Positions 7,246 through 15,545 of a stretch of DNA of 64,000 nt are shown here, in pieces (the first letter of the stretch is position 1; each line of letters starts with the position of its first letter). This DNA comes from Prevotellaceae bacterium UBA4332 (GTDB lineage Bacteria; Bacteroidota; Bacteroidia; Bacteroidales; Bacteroidaceae): NCBI GenBank assembly GCA_002394365.1, contig DGTQ01000007.1, forward strand, positions 62,001-126,000, written 5' to 3'. A program made the position numbers and the translations under genes. Under the pieces are notes generated by a model. That model saw only the letters and a program-made list of their open reading frames with translations. It searched no databases and had not been told where the DNA came from.

Positions 7246-7869
7246 ATGAAGGTACTTTTGATTAACGGCAGTGCAAGAGCGAAGGGCAACACCTTCCTCG
7301 CCCTCAGCGAGGCTGCCAGGACGCTGGAGCAGCAGGGTATAGAGACTGAGATTGTGCAGATAGGCACTAAGGCCGTCAGAGGGTGCATAGCCTGCGGACA
7401 GTGCCAGATGAAACAGCTGGGCAAGTGTGTGTTTGACGATGACGTATGCAACCGCATAGTGGAGAAACTCGATTCTGCCGATGCCCTGATAGTAGGCTCG
7501 CCTGTGTATTACGGTCAGCCCAACGGCTCGGTATTGTCGCTCATCCAGCGTATGTTCTTCTCGGCTGGAGCTAAGGTGCAGAACAAGCCTGCGGCAGCTG
7601 TCTGCGTATGCAGGAGAGGAGGTGCAACGGCAGCCTTCCAGACTATGAACATGCCTTTTGAGATGATGAACATGCCCGTAGTGACCTCGCAATACTGGAA
7701 CATAGTGTATGGCAGAGATGCTGGCGAGGCTGCGCTCGACGCGGAGGGTATGCAGACTATGCGCACCCTTGGCAACAACATGGCGTGGCTGCTGAAGAAG
7801 ATTCATGCTTCTGGTAATCCCGACTATCCTGAGCGTGAACCCTGGATGCCTATGAACTTCATAAGGTAA
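7246..7869 (+). CDS. Flavodoxin-fold NAD(P)H reductase (iron-sulfur flavoprotein-like)
   Basis: A 207-residue FMN-binding reductase of the NADPH-dependent FMN reductase / multimeric flavodoxin group. The phosphate-binding loop is LLINGSARAKGNT at residues 4-16, and GSPVYYGQPNG near 84-94 is the second FMN-contact loop. The segment RGCIACGQCQ (near 45-54) carries the CxxC pair seen in iron-sulfur flavoproteins, though the full four-Cys cluster spacing is not evident. The role is cytosolic electron transfer to an unknown acceptor. It ends 4 bases from the convergent AraC-family gene, leaving no room for a terminator between them. Confidence 0.85.
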   Translation: MKVLLINGSARAKGNTFLALSEAARTLEQQGIETEIVQIGTKAVRGCIACGQCQMKQLGKCVFDDDVCNRIVEKLDSADALIVGSPVYYGQPNGSVLSLIQRMFFSAGAKVQNKPAAAVCVCRRGGATAAFQTMNMPFEMMNMPVVTSQYWNIVYGRDAGEAALDAEGMQTMRTLGNNMAWLLKKIHASGNPDYPEREPWMPMNFIR

Positions 7870-7873
7870 CCCC

Positions 7874-8923
7874 CTACTCTCCTCCCTTCACAGCCTGATA
7901 CTGGCTGGGGGTCCTGCCAGTAACCTTGGTGAAAGCCCTGCGGAAGGTGGAGATGCTGCTGAAACCGCTCTCGTCGGCAACGTATTCGAGGGTGTATTCA
8001 GGGTGTTCACGCATGAGGGGTATGCTCCTACGCTCTATGCGCAGCTGATTGATGAAATCGTAGAAGGACATCTGGCACACTCCGCTGAGATACTTGCCCA
8101 TGTAGGTACGGTTGGTCTTCAGGGCGTGGGAGAGGTCGGCAAGGGTGAGGTTCTTGTTCAGGTACAGTTCTCTTTCCACCACTATGTTGATAAATTCCTC
8201 TTTGCTTATGGCGAGCGGATTGACAGAGGCTGAGTTAGCCAGGGCGGGAGCTGCCTCATTGGAGATGCTGACGGGCTGGAAGTGCCAGCTGTAGTGGAGC
8301 ACCATAGTCCAGAGGCAGAGGGTGGAGATATAATAGAGTATATCTATGAACACCGAGGCATAGAGCGACGTGAAGAGCCACGCAAGCTGGCTTATGATGG
8401 CGAAAATAAACACAGGACGAAGCCACGACACGTCGATATTCTCAAGGTTGGAGTAGTTGCGCTCTATGTAGGAAAGATAGCGCCTCACCTTCAGATAGCC
8501 CATTATCACCACGCTCCACGCATAGCACCACAGGAAGGCGGCGTAGGAATAGATTACGGCATCCCGACTGGGGACTACTGCGTAGGCTACGGGAAAGAGG
8601 GCGAAGGGCAGACTGAGGATGGCGAGCCTGCGCAGGCTCGTCCAGCCAGGCATCGTTACCTCGAATACGAAGACGGTGTAGGTAAGTGCCGAGAAACCGT
8701 CGATGAACATTATCCAGTCGAGCACCTTCTCTGTGTACATACCAGGAAAGGTTATCACGATGTCCTTGAGGTTCCACACTGCCCACACTGCCATAATCCA
8801 GCCCAGCACCATCTGAAACCTCGTGTTCGGTCTGTGCACCACGAGGATGTAGAAGGAGCAGACAGTGAAGAAGGCTGTGGAGAAGCCTATGAGAAACGCC
8901 GATATGTTGAGTCCGTCATACAT
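7874..8923 (-). CDS. Membrane-anchored AraC-family transcription regulator
   Basis: A 349-residue protein with about seven hydrophobic segments in residues 5-215 and a C-terminal AraC/XylS double helix-turn-helix in roughly 240-345. The HTH contains NLTLADLSHALKTNRTYMGK and the conserved end EYVADESGFSSISTFRRAF. This architecture is common in Bacteroidetes and suggests that a signal sensed at the membrane is passed to promoter DNA. Its target is unknown. The convergent flavoprotein gene overlaps its 3' side almost completely, so transcriptional interference is possible. The minus-strand box TATCTTTG near 8953-8946 is a plausible promoter about 25 bases ahead of the ATG. Confidence 0.9.
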   Translation of the reverse strand: MYDGLNISAFLIGFSTAFFTVCSFYILVVHRPNTRFQMVLGWIMAVWAVWNLKDIVITFPGMYTEKVLDWIMFIDGFSALTYTVFVFEVTMPGWTSLRRLAILSLPFALFPVAYAVVPSRDAVIYSYAAFLWCYAWSVVIMGYLKVRRYLSYIERNYSNLENIDVSWLRPVFIFAIISQLAWLFTSLYASVFIDILYYISTLCLWTMVLHYSWHFQPVSISNEAAPALANSASVNPLAISKEEFINIVVERELYLNKNLTLADLSHALKTNRTYMGKYLSGVCQMSFYDFINQLRIERRSIPLMREHPEYTLEYVADESGFSSISTFRRAFTKVTGRTPSQYQAVKGGE

Positions 8924-8976
8924 ATTGCCGAGAGAAATCAGTTACAAAGATACAAATTTTTATTTTAATTCCTACA

Positions 8977-9012
8977 AAAGAAACCTGACGAACTTTCTCG
9001 TCAGGCTTCTTT
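8977..9012 (-). terminator. Terminator of the 9.0-11.4 kb gene pair
   Basis: Perfect 8-bp core (8984-8991 with 8998-9005), extended by AAGAA/TTCTT pairing, with a 6-nt loop. On the minus strand it is followed by TTTCTTTTG; on the plus strand by eight T. It could work in both directions. Confidence 0.85.
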
Positions 9013-9034
9013 TTTTTGTTGTTATAGTATTCTG

Positions 9035-9802
9035 CTACTCGCCTGCAACTGCCTTGGCAGCCTCTATTTCCTCTGCTTTCTTGTCGGCCTCGAGTTGCTC
9101 CTTGAGCTTCTTGTAGGCATCGGTGGTGCAGTCCATGATGCAGAACTTGGCAATCTTAGCCCAGCGCTTCATCTCGCTTGTATTGTGGCTCCTGGCGCTT
9201 GTAGAGCCTACTGAGACGTAAGCTTTCGCCACCAGCTTTGTGCCTTCCTTCGTCTGGTCCAAGCTCATCTCGCCGTCTTCCTTATACCACATGCCGCCTC
9301 TGTCGGTATCGATAGCCTTGCCGTCGGTGTCGATAGGAATCATGTAGTAATTACGGAACTGCGAATAATCTATCGTCTTGGTGAAGCTGCCCTTTACTAC
9401 CGCATAGATGCTGCCCTTGCCGCTGGCATCAATCTTCATGACAGGCTCCAACTTTACAGCCACTCCCTCTTGCACCTCTACGGGAATTTCCTTGCCGTTG
9501 AGGGCTTCACGAGCGAGCAGCAGCTTGGCGTCACGCTCCTTCTCGGTCTCGTCAAATTCGGCACGAGCCTTCTTCAGCTCGTCCTCCGTCAGCTGTCCTG
9601 AGAACATCTTCTCCCTAAGGTCAACAATCTTGTTGCAATACTTAGCCGTAAGCATAGGCAGCTCGCCCAGCAGTCCGTCAGTAGGAATGTCATTTGCCTC
9701 TGCCTCGCTGCTGCCGCCTCCGCCACCGCAACTGGTGAGTCCGAAAACTGCAAACGCCATTACTGCCATGAGGGCAGAAATCTTCTTCATTGTCTTTTTC
9801 AT
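9035..9802 (-). CDS. Hypothetical lipoprotein
   Basis: A 255-residue protein with a lipoprotein signal: a hydrophobic segment then LTSC followed by a glycine run (residues 22-30). It would be acylated at that Cys and held in the inner or outer membrane. The mature protein has an acidic/basic helical stretch (EDELKKARAEFDETEKERD) around residues 75-95, a beta-rich middle and a C-terminal helix rich in Glu/Lys/Ala. I recognise no domain. It follows the WG-repeat-like protein after 48 bases on the same strand and ends at a strong terminator, so the two are probably one transcript and may act together at the cell surface. Confidence 0.8.
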   Translation of the reverse strand: MKKTMKKISALMAVMAFAVFGLTSCGGGGGSSEAEANDIPTDGLLGELPMLTAKYCNKIVDLREKMFSGQLTEDELKKARAEFDETEKERDAKLLLAREALNGKEIPVEVQEGVAVKLEPVMKIDASGKGSIYAVVKGSFTKTIDYSQFRNYYMIPIDTDGKAIDTDRGGMWYKEDGEMSLDQTKEGTKLVAKAYVSVGSTSARSHNTSEMKRWAKIAKFCIMDCTTDAYKKLKEQLEADKKAEEIEAAKAVAGE

Positions 9803-9850
9803 ACTTGTAATTGTTTTTAATTAGGTTAATATTGAGTTGTTAAGTTAGAG

Positions 9851-11422
9851 TTATAATTCCTTCTTTTCGGCGACGACCTCAACCATCACTTTTCCATTTC
9901 TGTCAATGAACACAGTATGCTCCTCAAGGTCTTCCACCCAGGTGCAGCCAACCACTCTCCATCCAGCAGTTGAGCGCTTGATGCACTTGGCATAGCCGTC
10001 TATGCTATAATTATCAGGCGACTCATACTTCCTATCAAAGAGGCGCATAAGTCCCTCGTAGTTCATAACATAACCCGTATCCGTACTTCCACTCTCTGAG
10101 AAGCACATGCCAGAATACTCCCATCGGGATGCTGACCACGCCTGTTTTGCAGAAACCATTTCACCTTCTATAAAAGGTTTGCGCACGATTTTCTCTCCCT
10201 TAGCATTTGAGGTTTCATACCAAGGTTCTGTTGGAGGCGTACCTGGCTGTGGAGGATTTCCATAATCAAGTAACTTGCCATGAATATTACAGAACTTAGG
10301 ATACTTCCAATCATCATTCTTTACCACGCATACCGAAGCGTGTACTGGTGTCTTTAACTGGCAGAATGGTGAGGCATAGTCAAATGAAGCCTTAACTTTC
10401 ATGTCGGTTCCTATGATGTCATACTTGCCTGTGGAGTTGTTCTTAGCCACTGTGGCAGAGGCAACAAAATCACCCACGTTGCACATTTTCGTCCATCCCA
10501 CCTTGGCATACTGCTCTGGCACCTCGCAGACCTTCTTTCCCTGTACGTCAATAAGCCAAAACTTGTTCTGCGTTGCGGTATAGCCGAAGACTACCGTCAC
10601 GCCACTGCTGAAATTACGTGCCTCCTCATACTGGGGCTTTATCACCACCGTACCACGAGCATCCATGTAGCCATAGCCTCCTTTGCCATAGAACAGGCGA
10701 CGATTGCCGTCTATCAGCGGATAAATCTCATCCTTATCTGGTACTGCGGCAGGAAAAACCTTCTGTCCCTTGTCATTGATGAAGAAGTGGTTATAAGAAA
10801 CAGTGCTTGCAATAGCAACACCATCCATGAAGTTTGTCACTTTGGTGATGTTTTTAGCCAATGGTATTGTCCTGCCATCTTTATTTAATACAAACCACTG
10901 TTTACTGTCTGGATCTTGCACTGCACATACACCTTTATTGAAATGAGGCTCATCGGCAGCTCTCCATTTCTTACCATCTATAGGTTTGCCTCCATCTGTA
11001 CGATAAAATTGCCATTTTCTGGTTTGCTGATCAGGTATGCCAAACACTCCATCATATGAATCCGTAACACAGAGCCAGCGAAACTCACCAACTTCAGCCT
11101 TCACTTTTGGTAGAGGAGTCCATGCCCCCGCACCTGACGGCTGAGGTCCTGGGTCACACTCCTTGTGCTTGGAGACATATCTGCCATTACCAGAACCATT
11201 ACCACCAGAATTGCCAGAGCCAGGTTTCGGGTTTCCCTTGTTGGCGCCTACCATTCCTGCAGCGGCATCTATCACATCCTCCACAGATTTTTTCACACCC
11301 TTGTCAACGGCAGACCTCACTCCGCTCTTAAAGCCTTTCCATACTCCGCCCTGGGCATTTGCTGGCGTAACACTGAGTGACAACAGTGCAACTAAAAAAA
11401 CGGTAGATTTAAGTTTTCTCAT
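9851..11422 (-). CDS. Exported WG-repeat-like protein
   Basis: A 523-residue protein with a signal peptide (cleavage near ANAQG). A Gly/Asn/Ser-rich linker near residues 60-85 is followed by several strands resembling WG (KWG) repeats, for example GYMDARGTVVIKPQYEEARN near residue 255, WFVLNKDGRTIPLAKNI and FFINDKGQKVFPA. Such repeats form beta-propeller-like or solenoid surfaces, usually for binding. No catalytic motif is visible. It is first in a two-gene minus-strand transcript with the lipoprotein at 9035. Function unknown. Confidence 0.75.
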   Translation of the reverse strand: MRKLKSTVFLVALLSLSVTPANAQGGVWKGFKSGVRSAVDKGVKKSVEDVIDAAAGMVGANKGNPKPGSGNSGGNGSGNGRYVSKHKECDPGPQPSGAGAWTPLPKVKAEVGEFRWLCVTDSYDGVFGIPDQQTRKWQFYRTDGGKPIDGKKWRAADEPHFNKGVCAVQDPDSKQWFVLNKDGRTIPLAKNITKVTNFMDGVAIASTVSYNHFFINDKGQKVFPAAVPDKDEIYPLIDGNRRLFYGKGGYGYMDARGTVVIKPQYEEARNFSSGVTVVFGYTATQNKFWLIDVQGKKVCEVPEQYAKVGWTKMCNVGDFVASATVAKNNSTGKYDIIGTDMKVKASFDYASPFCQLKTPVHASVCVVKNDDWKYPKFCNIHGKLLDYGNPPQPGTPPTEPWYETSNAKGEKIVRKPFIEGEMVSAKQAWSASRWEYSGMCFSESGSTDTGYVMNYEGLMRLFDRKYESPDNYSIDGYAKCIKRSTAGWRVVGCTWVEDLEEHTVFIDRNGKVMVEVVAEKKEL

Positions 11423-11650
11423 AGTCTTATATTGTTTTTAGCTGTTAAGAATAAACATGCTGTATAACGTTGTGGCAAATATACAAAAAAAATAAATCCA
11501 TTTGTAAACAAACGCCAAAAAGCAGAATGCAAAAATACAATTTCGATGTGTCAAAGAAACAAAAACACTGAAAATAAGCACGTTAGCCTTAACTGCCATT
11601 CTGCATCTTTTTTTCTGTTTTTGGCTATTGACACTGTCTTATACTGAAAT

Positions 11651-11708
11651 AGGTTGACACATTTAGGAACTTAATAAACAACTTTTTCAGGAAATAAACT
11701 GTCAACCT
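11651..11708. repeat. Inverted repeat flanking the start of locus 2
   Basis: AGGTTGACA (11651-11659) and its exact complement TGTCAACCT (11700-11708) are separated by 40 bases. It lies 36 bases before the first tandem array of locus 2 and may be part of that element or an operator. Confidence 0.5.
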
Positions 11709-11744
11709 AAATCAGGAAAATACAAAAAGACAAAAAGACATATC

Positions 11745-11890
11745 GTAGTCAAAGTAGTCAAAGTAGTCAAAGTCAAACTTGAAAATGGAAAACGCCATTT
11801 CGGCTCACTATTAAATAAATATATATATTTATTATAATAGTGGCACTTTTTGACAATGCGAAAACCGACTTTGACTTTGACTACTTTGAC
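11745..11890. repeat. Inverted tandem-array element, locus 2 (9-bp units)
   Basis: Three GTAGTCAAA units (11745-11771) plus GTCAAAC face an inverse array GACTTTGACTTTGACTACTTT... at 11867-11890. Positions 11757-11777 and 11870-11890 are perfectly complementary over 21 bp. The 92-base loop contains the small inverted repeat AAATGG...CCATTT and a perfect 20-bp A/T palindrome at 11814-11833. Downstream (about 11949-11984) TTGCTAAGCAAC occurs twice at 21-bp spacing. The interval 11423-12120 has no supportable gene. Confidence 0.85.
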
Positions 11891-12120
11891 TAACATGACT
11901 ATTTCATTGAAAGTTTGATAACCATAGCATAGCAACAGCCCGCCCTTGCTAAGCAACAATGCGCTATTGCTAAGCAACGGCATTTTTTTCGCTTCAGATG
12001 AAAAAATATGCGGAAACATTCGTAAACCGCATTCGCAATGCAGTACCTTTGCAGCACGAAAACAAAAAAAACGCCACCCCTCGAGGGGGCAGCGCCTTAC
12101 TATCGTTCTGCTCTTATTCT

Positions 12121-13317
12121 CTACTCCTTATGACAACAACAACTGCTTTCGGTTTGAGATTTATCTTCCTCATGATGGTGACAACAGCAACTGCCTTCGG
12201 CTTGAGGTTCTTCCTCTCCCCCTTGGGGGGAGTTGGAGGGGGTATGACAACAACAACATTCATCCTCCCCTCTGAGGTGGCGGATAAGGCTGTAAAGCAA
12301 CAGAAGGGCGAGCACGCCCGTGCAGAGCCAGTTAAACCACGATGTGTCCTCTGGCGAGCAGCAGGCTGACTGCATGATTGTAGGCATGAACCACTCGCGA
12401 GGCATGAGGTCTATTATATTTCCTGCTACTACGGCTCCCGTTATTATGGCAAAAAGATAGAGAGCGAGCGTTTTCCTGCCCAGTCGCTTGCCTATCACGA
12501 GCATAGAGGCAACATTGCAGGCTGGTCCTGCCATAAGCAATACGAGTGCAGCTCCTGGGGTAAGCCCCTTCATAATGAGTGCCACAGCGATAGGTATGGA
12601 GCCCGTAGCACAGATATACATAGGTATGGCGATGGCAAGCACAAGGAGCATGGAGAGCAGGGTGTTGTCCTTGAATACGGCAAAGAACTCGTTTGGCACA
12701 AAGACGGTGATGAGACCTGCCACTATGAGTCCGATGACAAGCCACTTGCCTATGTCGCCCATCATGTCGATGAAGCCGTAGCGAAGAGCCTCTTTTAATT
12801 TATTGAAGATTGAAGATTGAACATTGGAAGTTCTTTCACCTTCCTCGTGGTGGTGGTGGTGGCAGCAGCAACTTTCTTCGGGTTGAGAGTTGAGAGTTGA
12901 GGGTTGAGAGTTAGGCTGTGAACTGTTATCATCTCCTTTATTCACCAGCACGCCAGCAAAGAGCGACGTGAGGAAGGCTACTATAGGGCGCGTAAGGGCA
13001 AAGGGCAAGCCCATGAGGGAATAAGTGGCAGCGATGGAATCGACACCCGTCTCGGGGGTTGCTATAAGGAAAGATACTGTTGCGCCCTTGGAGGCTCCCT
13101 GTTTTCTGAGCGACATTGCCGTAGGCAATACGCCGCAAGAGCAGAGAGGCAGAGGCACACCGAGCAGGGCTGCATAGAGCACCGAACGGAAATTGTGGCC
13201 GCTGAGATAGCGACTGTAAACTGCGCCTGGCACAAAAGCGTGGAGCAGACCTGCGAAGAAGAAGCCCAGCAAGAGGAAAGGCGACATTTCATTGATAAGA
13301 TGTAATACTTCGTTCAT
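12121..13317 (-). CDS. Permease of the SO_0444 / DUF318 family, probable Cu/Zn efflux
   Basis: A 398-residue inner-membrane permease with about nine hydrophobic segments in two blocks (residues 10-125 and 180-345). Family signatures are GVPLPLCSCGVLP near residue 53-65 and PMYICATGSIPIA near 230-242, whose Cys residues are thought to contact metal. Three Cys/His clusters lie in the loop and tail (ESCCCHHHHHEE, DECCCCH, GSCCCHHHEE and SSCCCHKE), likely metal-binding. The loop at 135-175 and the tail also contain segments such as NSQPSTLNSQP and SNVQSSIFN, encoded by tandem GTTGAGA and GAAGATT words, and SNSPQGGEEEP, encoded by a GC-rich palindrome. These look like repeat DNA accepted in frame. 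The actual metal is not shown by the sequence. Confidence 0.8.
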   Translation of the reverse strand: MNEVLHLINEMSPFLLLGFFFAGLLHAFVPGAVYSRYLSGHNFRSVLYAALLGVPLPLCSCGVLPTAMSLRKQGASKGATVSFLIATPETGVDSIAATYSLMGLPFALTRPIVAFLTSLFAGVLVNKGDDNSSQPNSQPSTLNSQPEESCCCHHHHHEEGERTSNVQSSIFNKLKEALRYGFIDMMGDIGKWLVIGLIVAGLITVFVPNEFFAVFKDNTLLSMLLVLAIAIPMYICATGSIPIAVALIMKGLTPGAALVLLMAGPACNVASMLVIGKRLGRKTLALYLFAIITGAVVAGNIIDLMPREWFMPTIMQSACCSPEDTSWFNWLCTGVLALLLLYSLIRHLRGEDECCCCHTPSNSPQGGEEEPQAEGSCCCHHHEEDKSQTESSCCCHKE

Positions 13318-13420
13318 AAAAAAACTTTATACTTTATACATTACACTTTATTCCATTTCTGGGTGCAAAATTACGAAGAAAGTATTGCAATCAGGTTGCA
13401 AAGAGAAAAAGTAAGGGCAC

Positions 13421-13467
13421 AAAAAAAGTGGTTGTCCGGGGAAAGATGGAGGGAGAGGGACAACCAC
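13421..13467 (-). terminator. Rubredoxin terminator
   Basis: Perfect 10-bp stem GTGGTTGTCC / GGACAACCAC (13428-13437 with 13458-13467) with a 20-nt loop, followed on the minus strand by seven T. Confidence 0.85.
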
Positions 13468-13528
13468 TCACAACTTATAAAGTTGTTGGGAGGGATATTA
13501 AATATCTTTAGTTTTTTCTCTTGTCGGT

Positions 13529-13687
13529 TTACTCGGCTGAGAACTGGTCTTTGCCTACGGAGCAAAGAGGACAAGCCCAATCTTCTGGAAGGTCCTCGAA
13601 GGCTGTGCCTGGTTCAATACCGTTATCTGGGTCTCCTACTGCAGGGTCATAAACATAACCGCATACGTCACATACATACTTTTTCAT
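13529..13687 (-). CDS. Rubredoxin
   Basis: A 52-residue protein too short for common ORF cut-offs. The four iron ligands are Cys6, Cys9, Cys39 and Cys42 in CDVCG and CPLCS. The rubredoxin core is also present: YVYDPAVGDPDNGI, then GTAFEDLPEDWACPLC. It is a cytosolic one-electron carrier with a single Fe(Cys)4 centre; in anaerobes it usually serves oxidative-stress reductases or flavodiiron proteins. It is transcribed away from the flavodoxin gene, 240 bases to the right, so the two electron carriers share an intergenic region. A strong terminator follows the stop. Confidence 0.97.
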   Translation of the reverse strand: MKKYVCDVCGYVYDPAVGDPDNGIEPGTAFEDLPEDWACPLCSVGKDQFSAE

Positions 13688-13822
13688 AATGTTGATTTGT
13701 TTTTTTTAGAGGTTTGATAAAGATTTCTCTTGGCAGCTCGTCCTGCCATTTCGGGTACAAAGATAATAAAAATAACGTACACTCAAAAGAAAAGCAGAAG
13801 TTTTTTTCATTATTTTTGAGTA

Positions 13823-13853
13823 TTGCAGGATTTTTGCAAACGTAGTACCTTTG
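13823..13853 (+). promoter_or_regulatory. Flavodoxin promoter
   Basis: TTG (13823-13825), 20 bases, then TACCTTTG (13846-13853). The start codon lies 74 bases downstream, so the mRNA has a leader of about 65 bases. Confidence 0.75.
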
Positions 13854-13927
13854 CAAGCGGAAATTTCCTCAGAAGAAAAAAAAATTTAAATCTACTATTT
13901 AACTAAAGTATAAGAACAGAAAAAAAA

Positions 13928-14422
13928 ATGAAAAAGACTATCGTGATATACGGAAGTTCCACAGGAACATGCGAGAACATTGCCAACGACATAGCAGCAA
14001 AGTTAGGTGTAGAGGCTATCAACGTAAGCGACATGACGGCTGACGTAGTGGCTGAGAACGACAACCTCATCATGGGCACGTCCACATGGGGTGCTGGCGA
14101 GGTGCAGGACGACTGGTATGACGGACTCAACGTTATAAAGTCTGCCGACCTGTCAGGCAAGACTGTTGCCATCTTTGGTTGTGGCGACTCCAGTTCCTAC
14201 AGCGACACCTTCTGCGGCGGTATGGCAGAGATTTACAACGCCGTAAAGGCGAAAGGCGCCAGCATCACAGGTTTTGTGGATGCAAGCAACTACAGCTTTG
14301 ACGATTCAGAGGCTGTAATAGACGGAAAGTTCGTAGGTCTTGCCCTGGATAATGACAACGAAGAAAGCAAGACAGCTGGACGCATTGATGCCTGGATAGA
14401 GGATATTAAGCCACAACTATAA
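13928..14422 (+). CDS. fldA: Flavodoxin (long-chain)
   Basis: A 164-residue FMN electron carrier. The phosphate loop is YGSSTGTCENIA at residues 8-19; TSTWGAGEVQDDW near 51-63 gives the aromatic FMN contact; GCGDSSSYSDTFCGG near 85-99 and the segment after it form the long-chain insertion. The likely partners are pyruvate or ferredoxin oxidoreductases when iron is scarce. The DUF2023 gene follows 34 bases later on the same strand, a pairing I recognise from other Bacteroidales. The divergent rubredoxin completes a small electron-transfer locus. Confidence 0.95.
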   Translation: MKKTIVIYGSSTGTCENIANDIAAKLGVEAINVSDMTADVVAENDNLIMGTSTWGAGEVQDDWYDGLNVIKSADLSGKTVAIFGCGDSSSYSDTFCGGMAEIYNAVKAKGASITGFVDASNYSFDDSEAVIDGKFVGLALDNDNEESKTAGRIDAWIEDIKPQL

Positions 14423-14456
14423 AAAAACAACAACACAAAAAAAAAGACTACTGCCC

Positions 14457-14849
14457 ATGACCCACATGTCAACACTCAATCAAGGCGTAAAAGGCGGAGC
14501 CATGCGCGTGCTGATGAACCACATCTACGAGTACAAGAAAGGGGTGCGCCGACTGGTGCTCTACACCTTCAACCAGAAATACGTAAAATACGCTGTCGAG
14601 CGTCTTGAACACCAGGATATAGAATATATCATAGTTCCGCTGGGCAACGACCGAGTAAACCTCTTCTTCGGCAGAAAAGAGTGTCTCAACGTCATACGCA
14701 TGATGGTAGACAAACCCCTCAGCCACTTCACTCCTGAGGAGGACTTCATGCTGGGTGCAATGCTGGGTTATGACATCACTCTGCAGTGCGAGCGTTACTG
14801 CTCCATGCGCGAACGACACCTCGATTTAGCCAGAGTAGTATCTGCTTGA
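14457..14849 (+). CDS. DUF2023 family protein linked to flavodoxin
   Basis: A 130-residue cytosolic protein as called; the conserved part begins at MRVLMNHIYEYKKGVRRLVL, so the internal ATG at 14502 (giving 115 residues) is the more likely start. The rest of the family pattern is present: IEYIIVPLGNDRVNLFFG and LTPEED-like HFTPEEDFMLGAMLGYD. The molecular function is not known. The constant position downstream of flavodoxin suggests a regulator, maturation factor or partner for it. The C-terminal YCSMRERHLDL contains one Cys. A bidirectional terminator follows. Confidence 0.8.
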   Translation: MTHMSTLNQGVKGGAMRVLMNHIYEYKKGVRRLVLYTFNQKYVKYAVERLEHQDIEYIIVPLGNDRVNLFFGRKECLNVIRMMVDKPLSHFTPEEDFMLGAMLGYDITLQCERYCSMRERHLDLARVVSA

Positions 14850-14878
14850 CATAAACTCTCTCTCTCAAAAAAAAGAAG

Positions 14879-14923
14879 AAATCATCCCTACATTTGATTA
14901 ACGATATGTAAGGATGATTTTTT
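14879..14923. terminator. Bidirectional terminator between DUF2023 and gtrA
   Basis: AAATCATCC (14879-14887) pairs with GGATGATTT (14912-14920), extended inward by TACAT/ATGTA. T runs follow on the plus strand; the minus strand continues into an A/T-rich tract. Confidence 0.8.
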
Positions 14924-14949
14924 CATTGAATGCCTGACGTTGCCGTCTT

Positions 14950-15357
14950 TTATCTCTTTTTGAATATCCAACGCAGTATGGTAAACTGCACCAACATTGC
15001 TATACCCATAACGATGACTGGCGCCACAAGACGATGAATGCCCAGCTGCATGCAAATCCAGAAGAGTACTATGTGGAGTCCGAAGTTTACGGCATGAGAG
15101 CCCGAGAAACCTATGAAGTGGCTCCACGTGGGTTGGCGGCGGAAGGTGAAATAGCAAGTGGTATAATAGTTTACGAGGAAACTTACCATATAGCCCGTGG
15201 CATAAGCCACATTCACCTCTATCACCAGTTGCAGAAGGTAATAAACAAGATAGTGTACCGAAGCAGAGAAACAACCATTCAGCACAAAGCGCACAAACTG
15301 CGCTTTTCCCTGCTCTGCATTTTTAAGCTCCTTGGCTTTTTGCTTCAAACTTGACAT
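14950..15357 (-). CDS. GtrA family membrane protein
   Basis: A 135-residue protein with four hydrophobic segments (about residues 22-42, 48-66, 82-100 and 108-128). The GtrA signature FVRFVLNGCFSASVHYLVYY is near residues 21-40 and NYYTTCYFTF near 62-71. GtrA proteins are thought to flip or present lipid-linked sugars to glycosyltransferases at the membrane. The gene lies downstream of the GT4 glycosyltransferase on the same strand, separated by 138 bases of dispersed repeat, so co-transcription is possible but not certain. Confidence 0.85.
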   Translation of the reverse strand: MSSLKQKAKELKNAEQGKAQFVRFVLNGCFSASVHYLVYYLLQLVIEVNVAYATGYMVSFLVNYYTTCYFTFRRQPTWSHFIGFSGSHAVNFGLHIVLFWICMQLGIHRLVAPVIVMGIAMLVQFTILRWIFKKR

Positions 15358-15359
15358 TT

Positions 15360-15545
15360 TTTTTACTGGTAACTGGTAACTTATAACTTGTAACTGGGAT
15401 TCCGAGCTATGTCAATGGTCTTTACACCCCTCTCGGTTCAATAGACTCATTACCCCCTCCATATCTCCCCCGTTTATCGGGGGAGAGCAACCCCGTTATC
15501 GGGGAGCAGAAACGCCTGAGCACCTACGGAGCGCAAGAACTTGCA
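15360..15545. repeat. Dispersed repeat cluster, copy A
   Basis: First comes a run of AACTGGTAAC / AACTTATAAC / AACTTGTAAC words (15366-15393). Then follows a segment shared with 35584-35758: CCGAGCT, GTCTTTACACCCCTCTCGGT, CGGGGAGCAGAAACGCCTG and GGAGCGCAAGAACTTG. It also holds a CCCCCGTTTATCGGGGG hairpin. The repeat runs into the 3' end of the GT4 gene and supplies its last dozen codons and stop. Confidence 0.75.

Noticed and set aside
8282..8968. 228-codon plus-strand open frame inside the AraC-family gene region
   Set aside because: It is antisense to a gene with clear membrane and HTH domains, and its own translation is low-complexity (His/Glu/Arg-rich) with no motif.
11702..12019. Minus-strand 105-codon frame across locus 2
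   Set aside because: Its sequence is translated tandem arrays (TLTTLTTLTT) with no gene-like composition.
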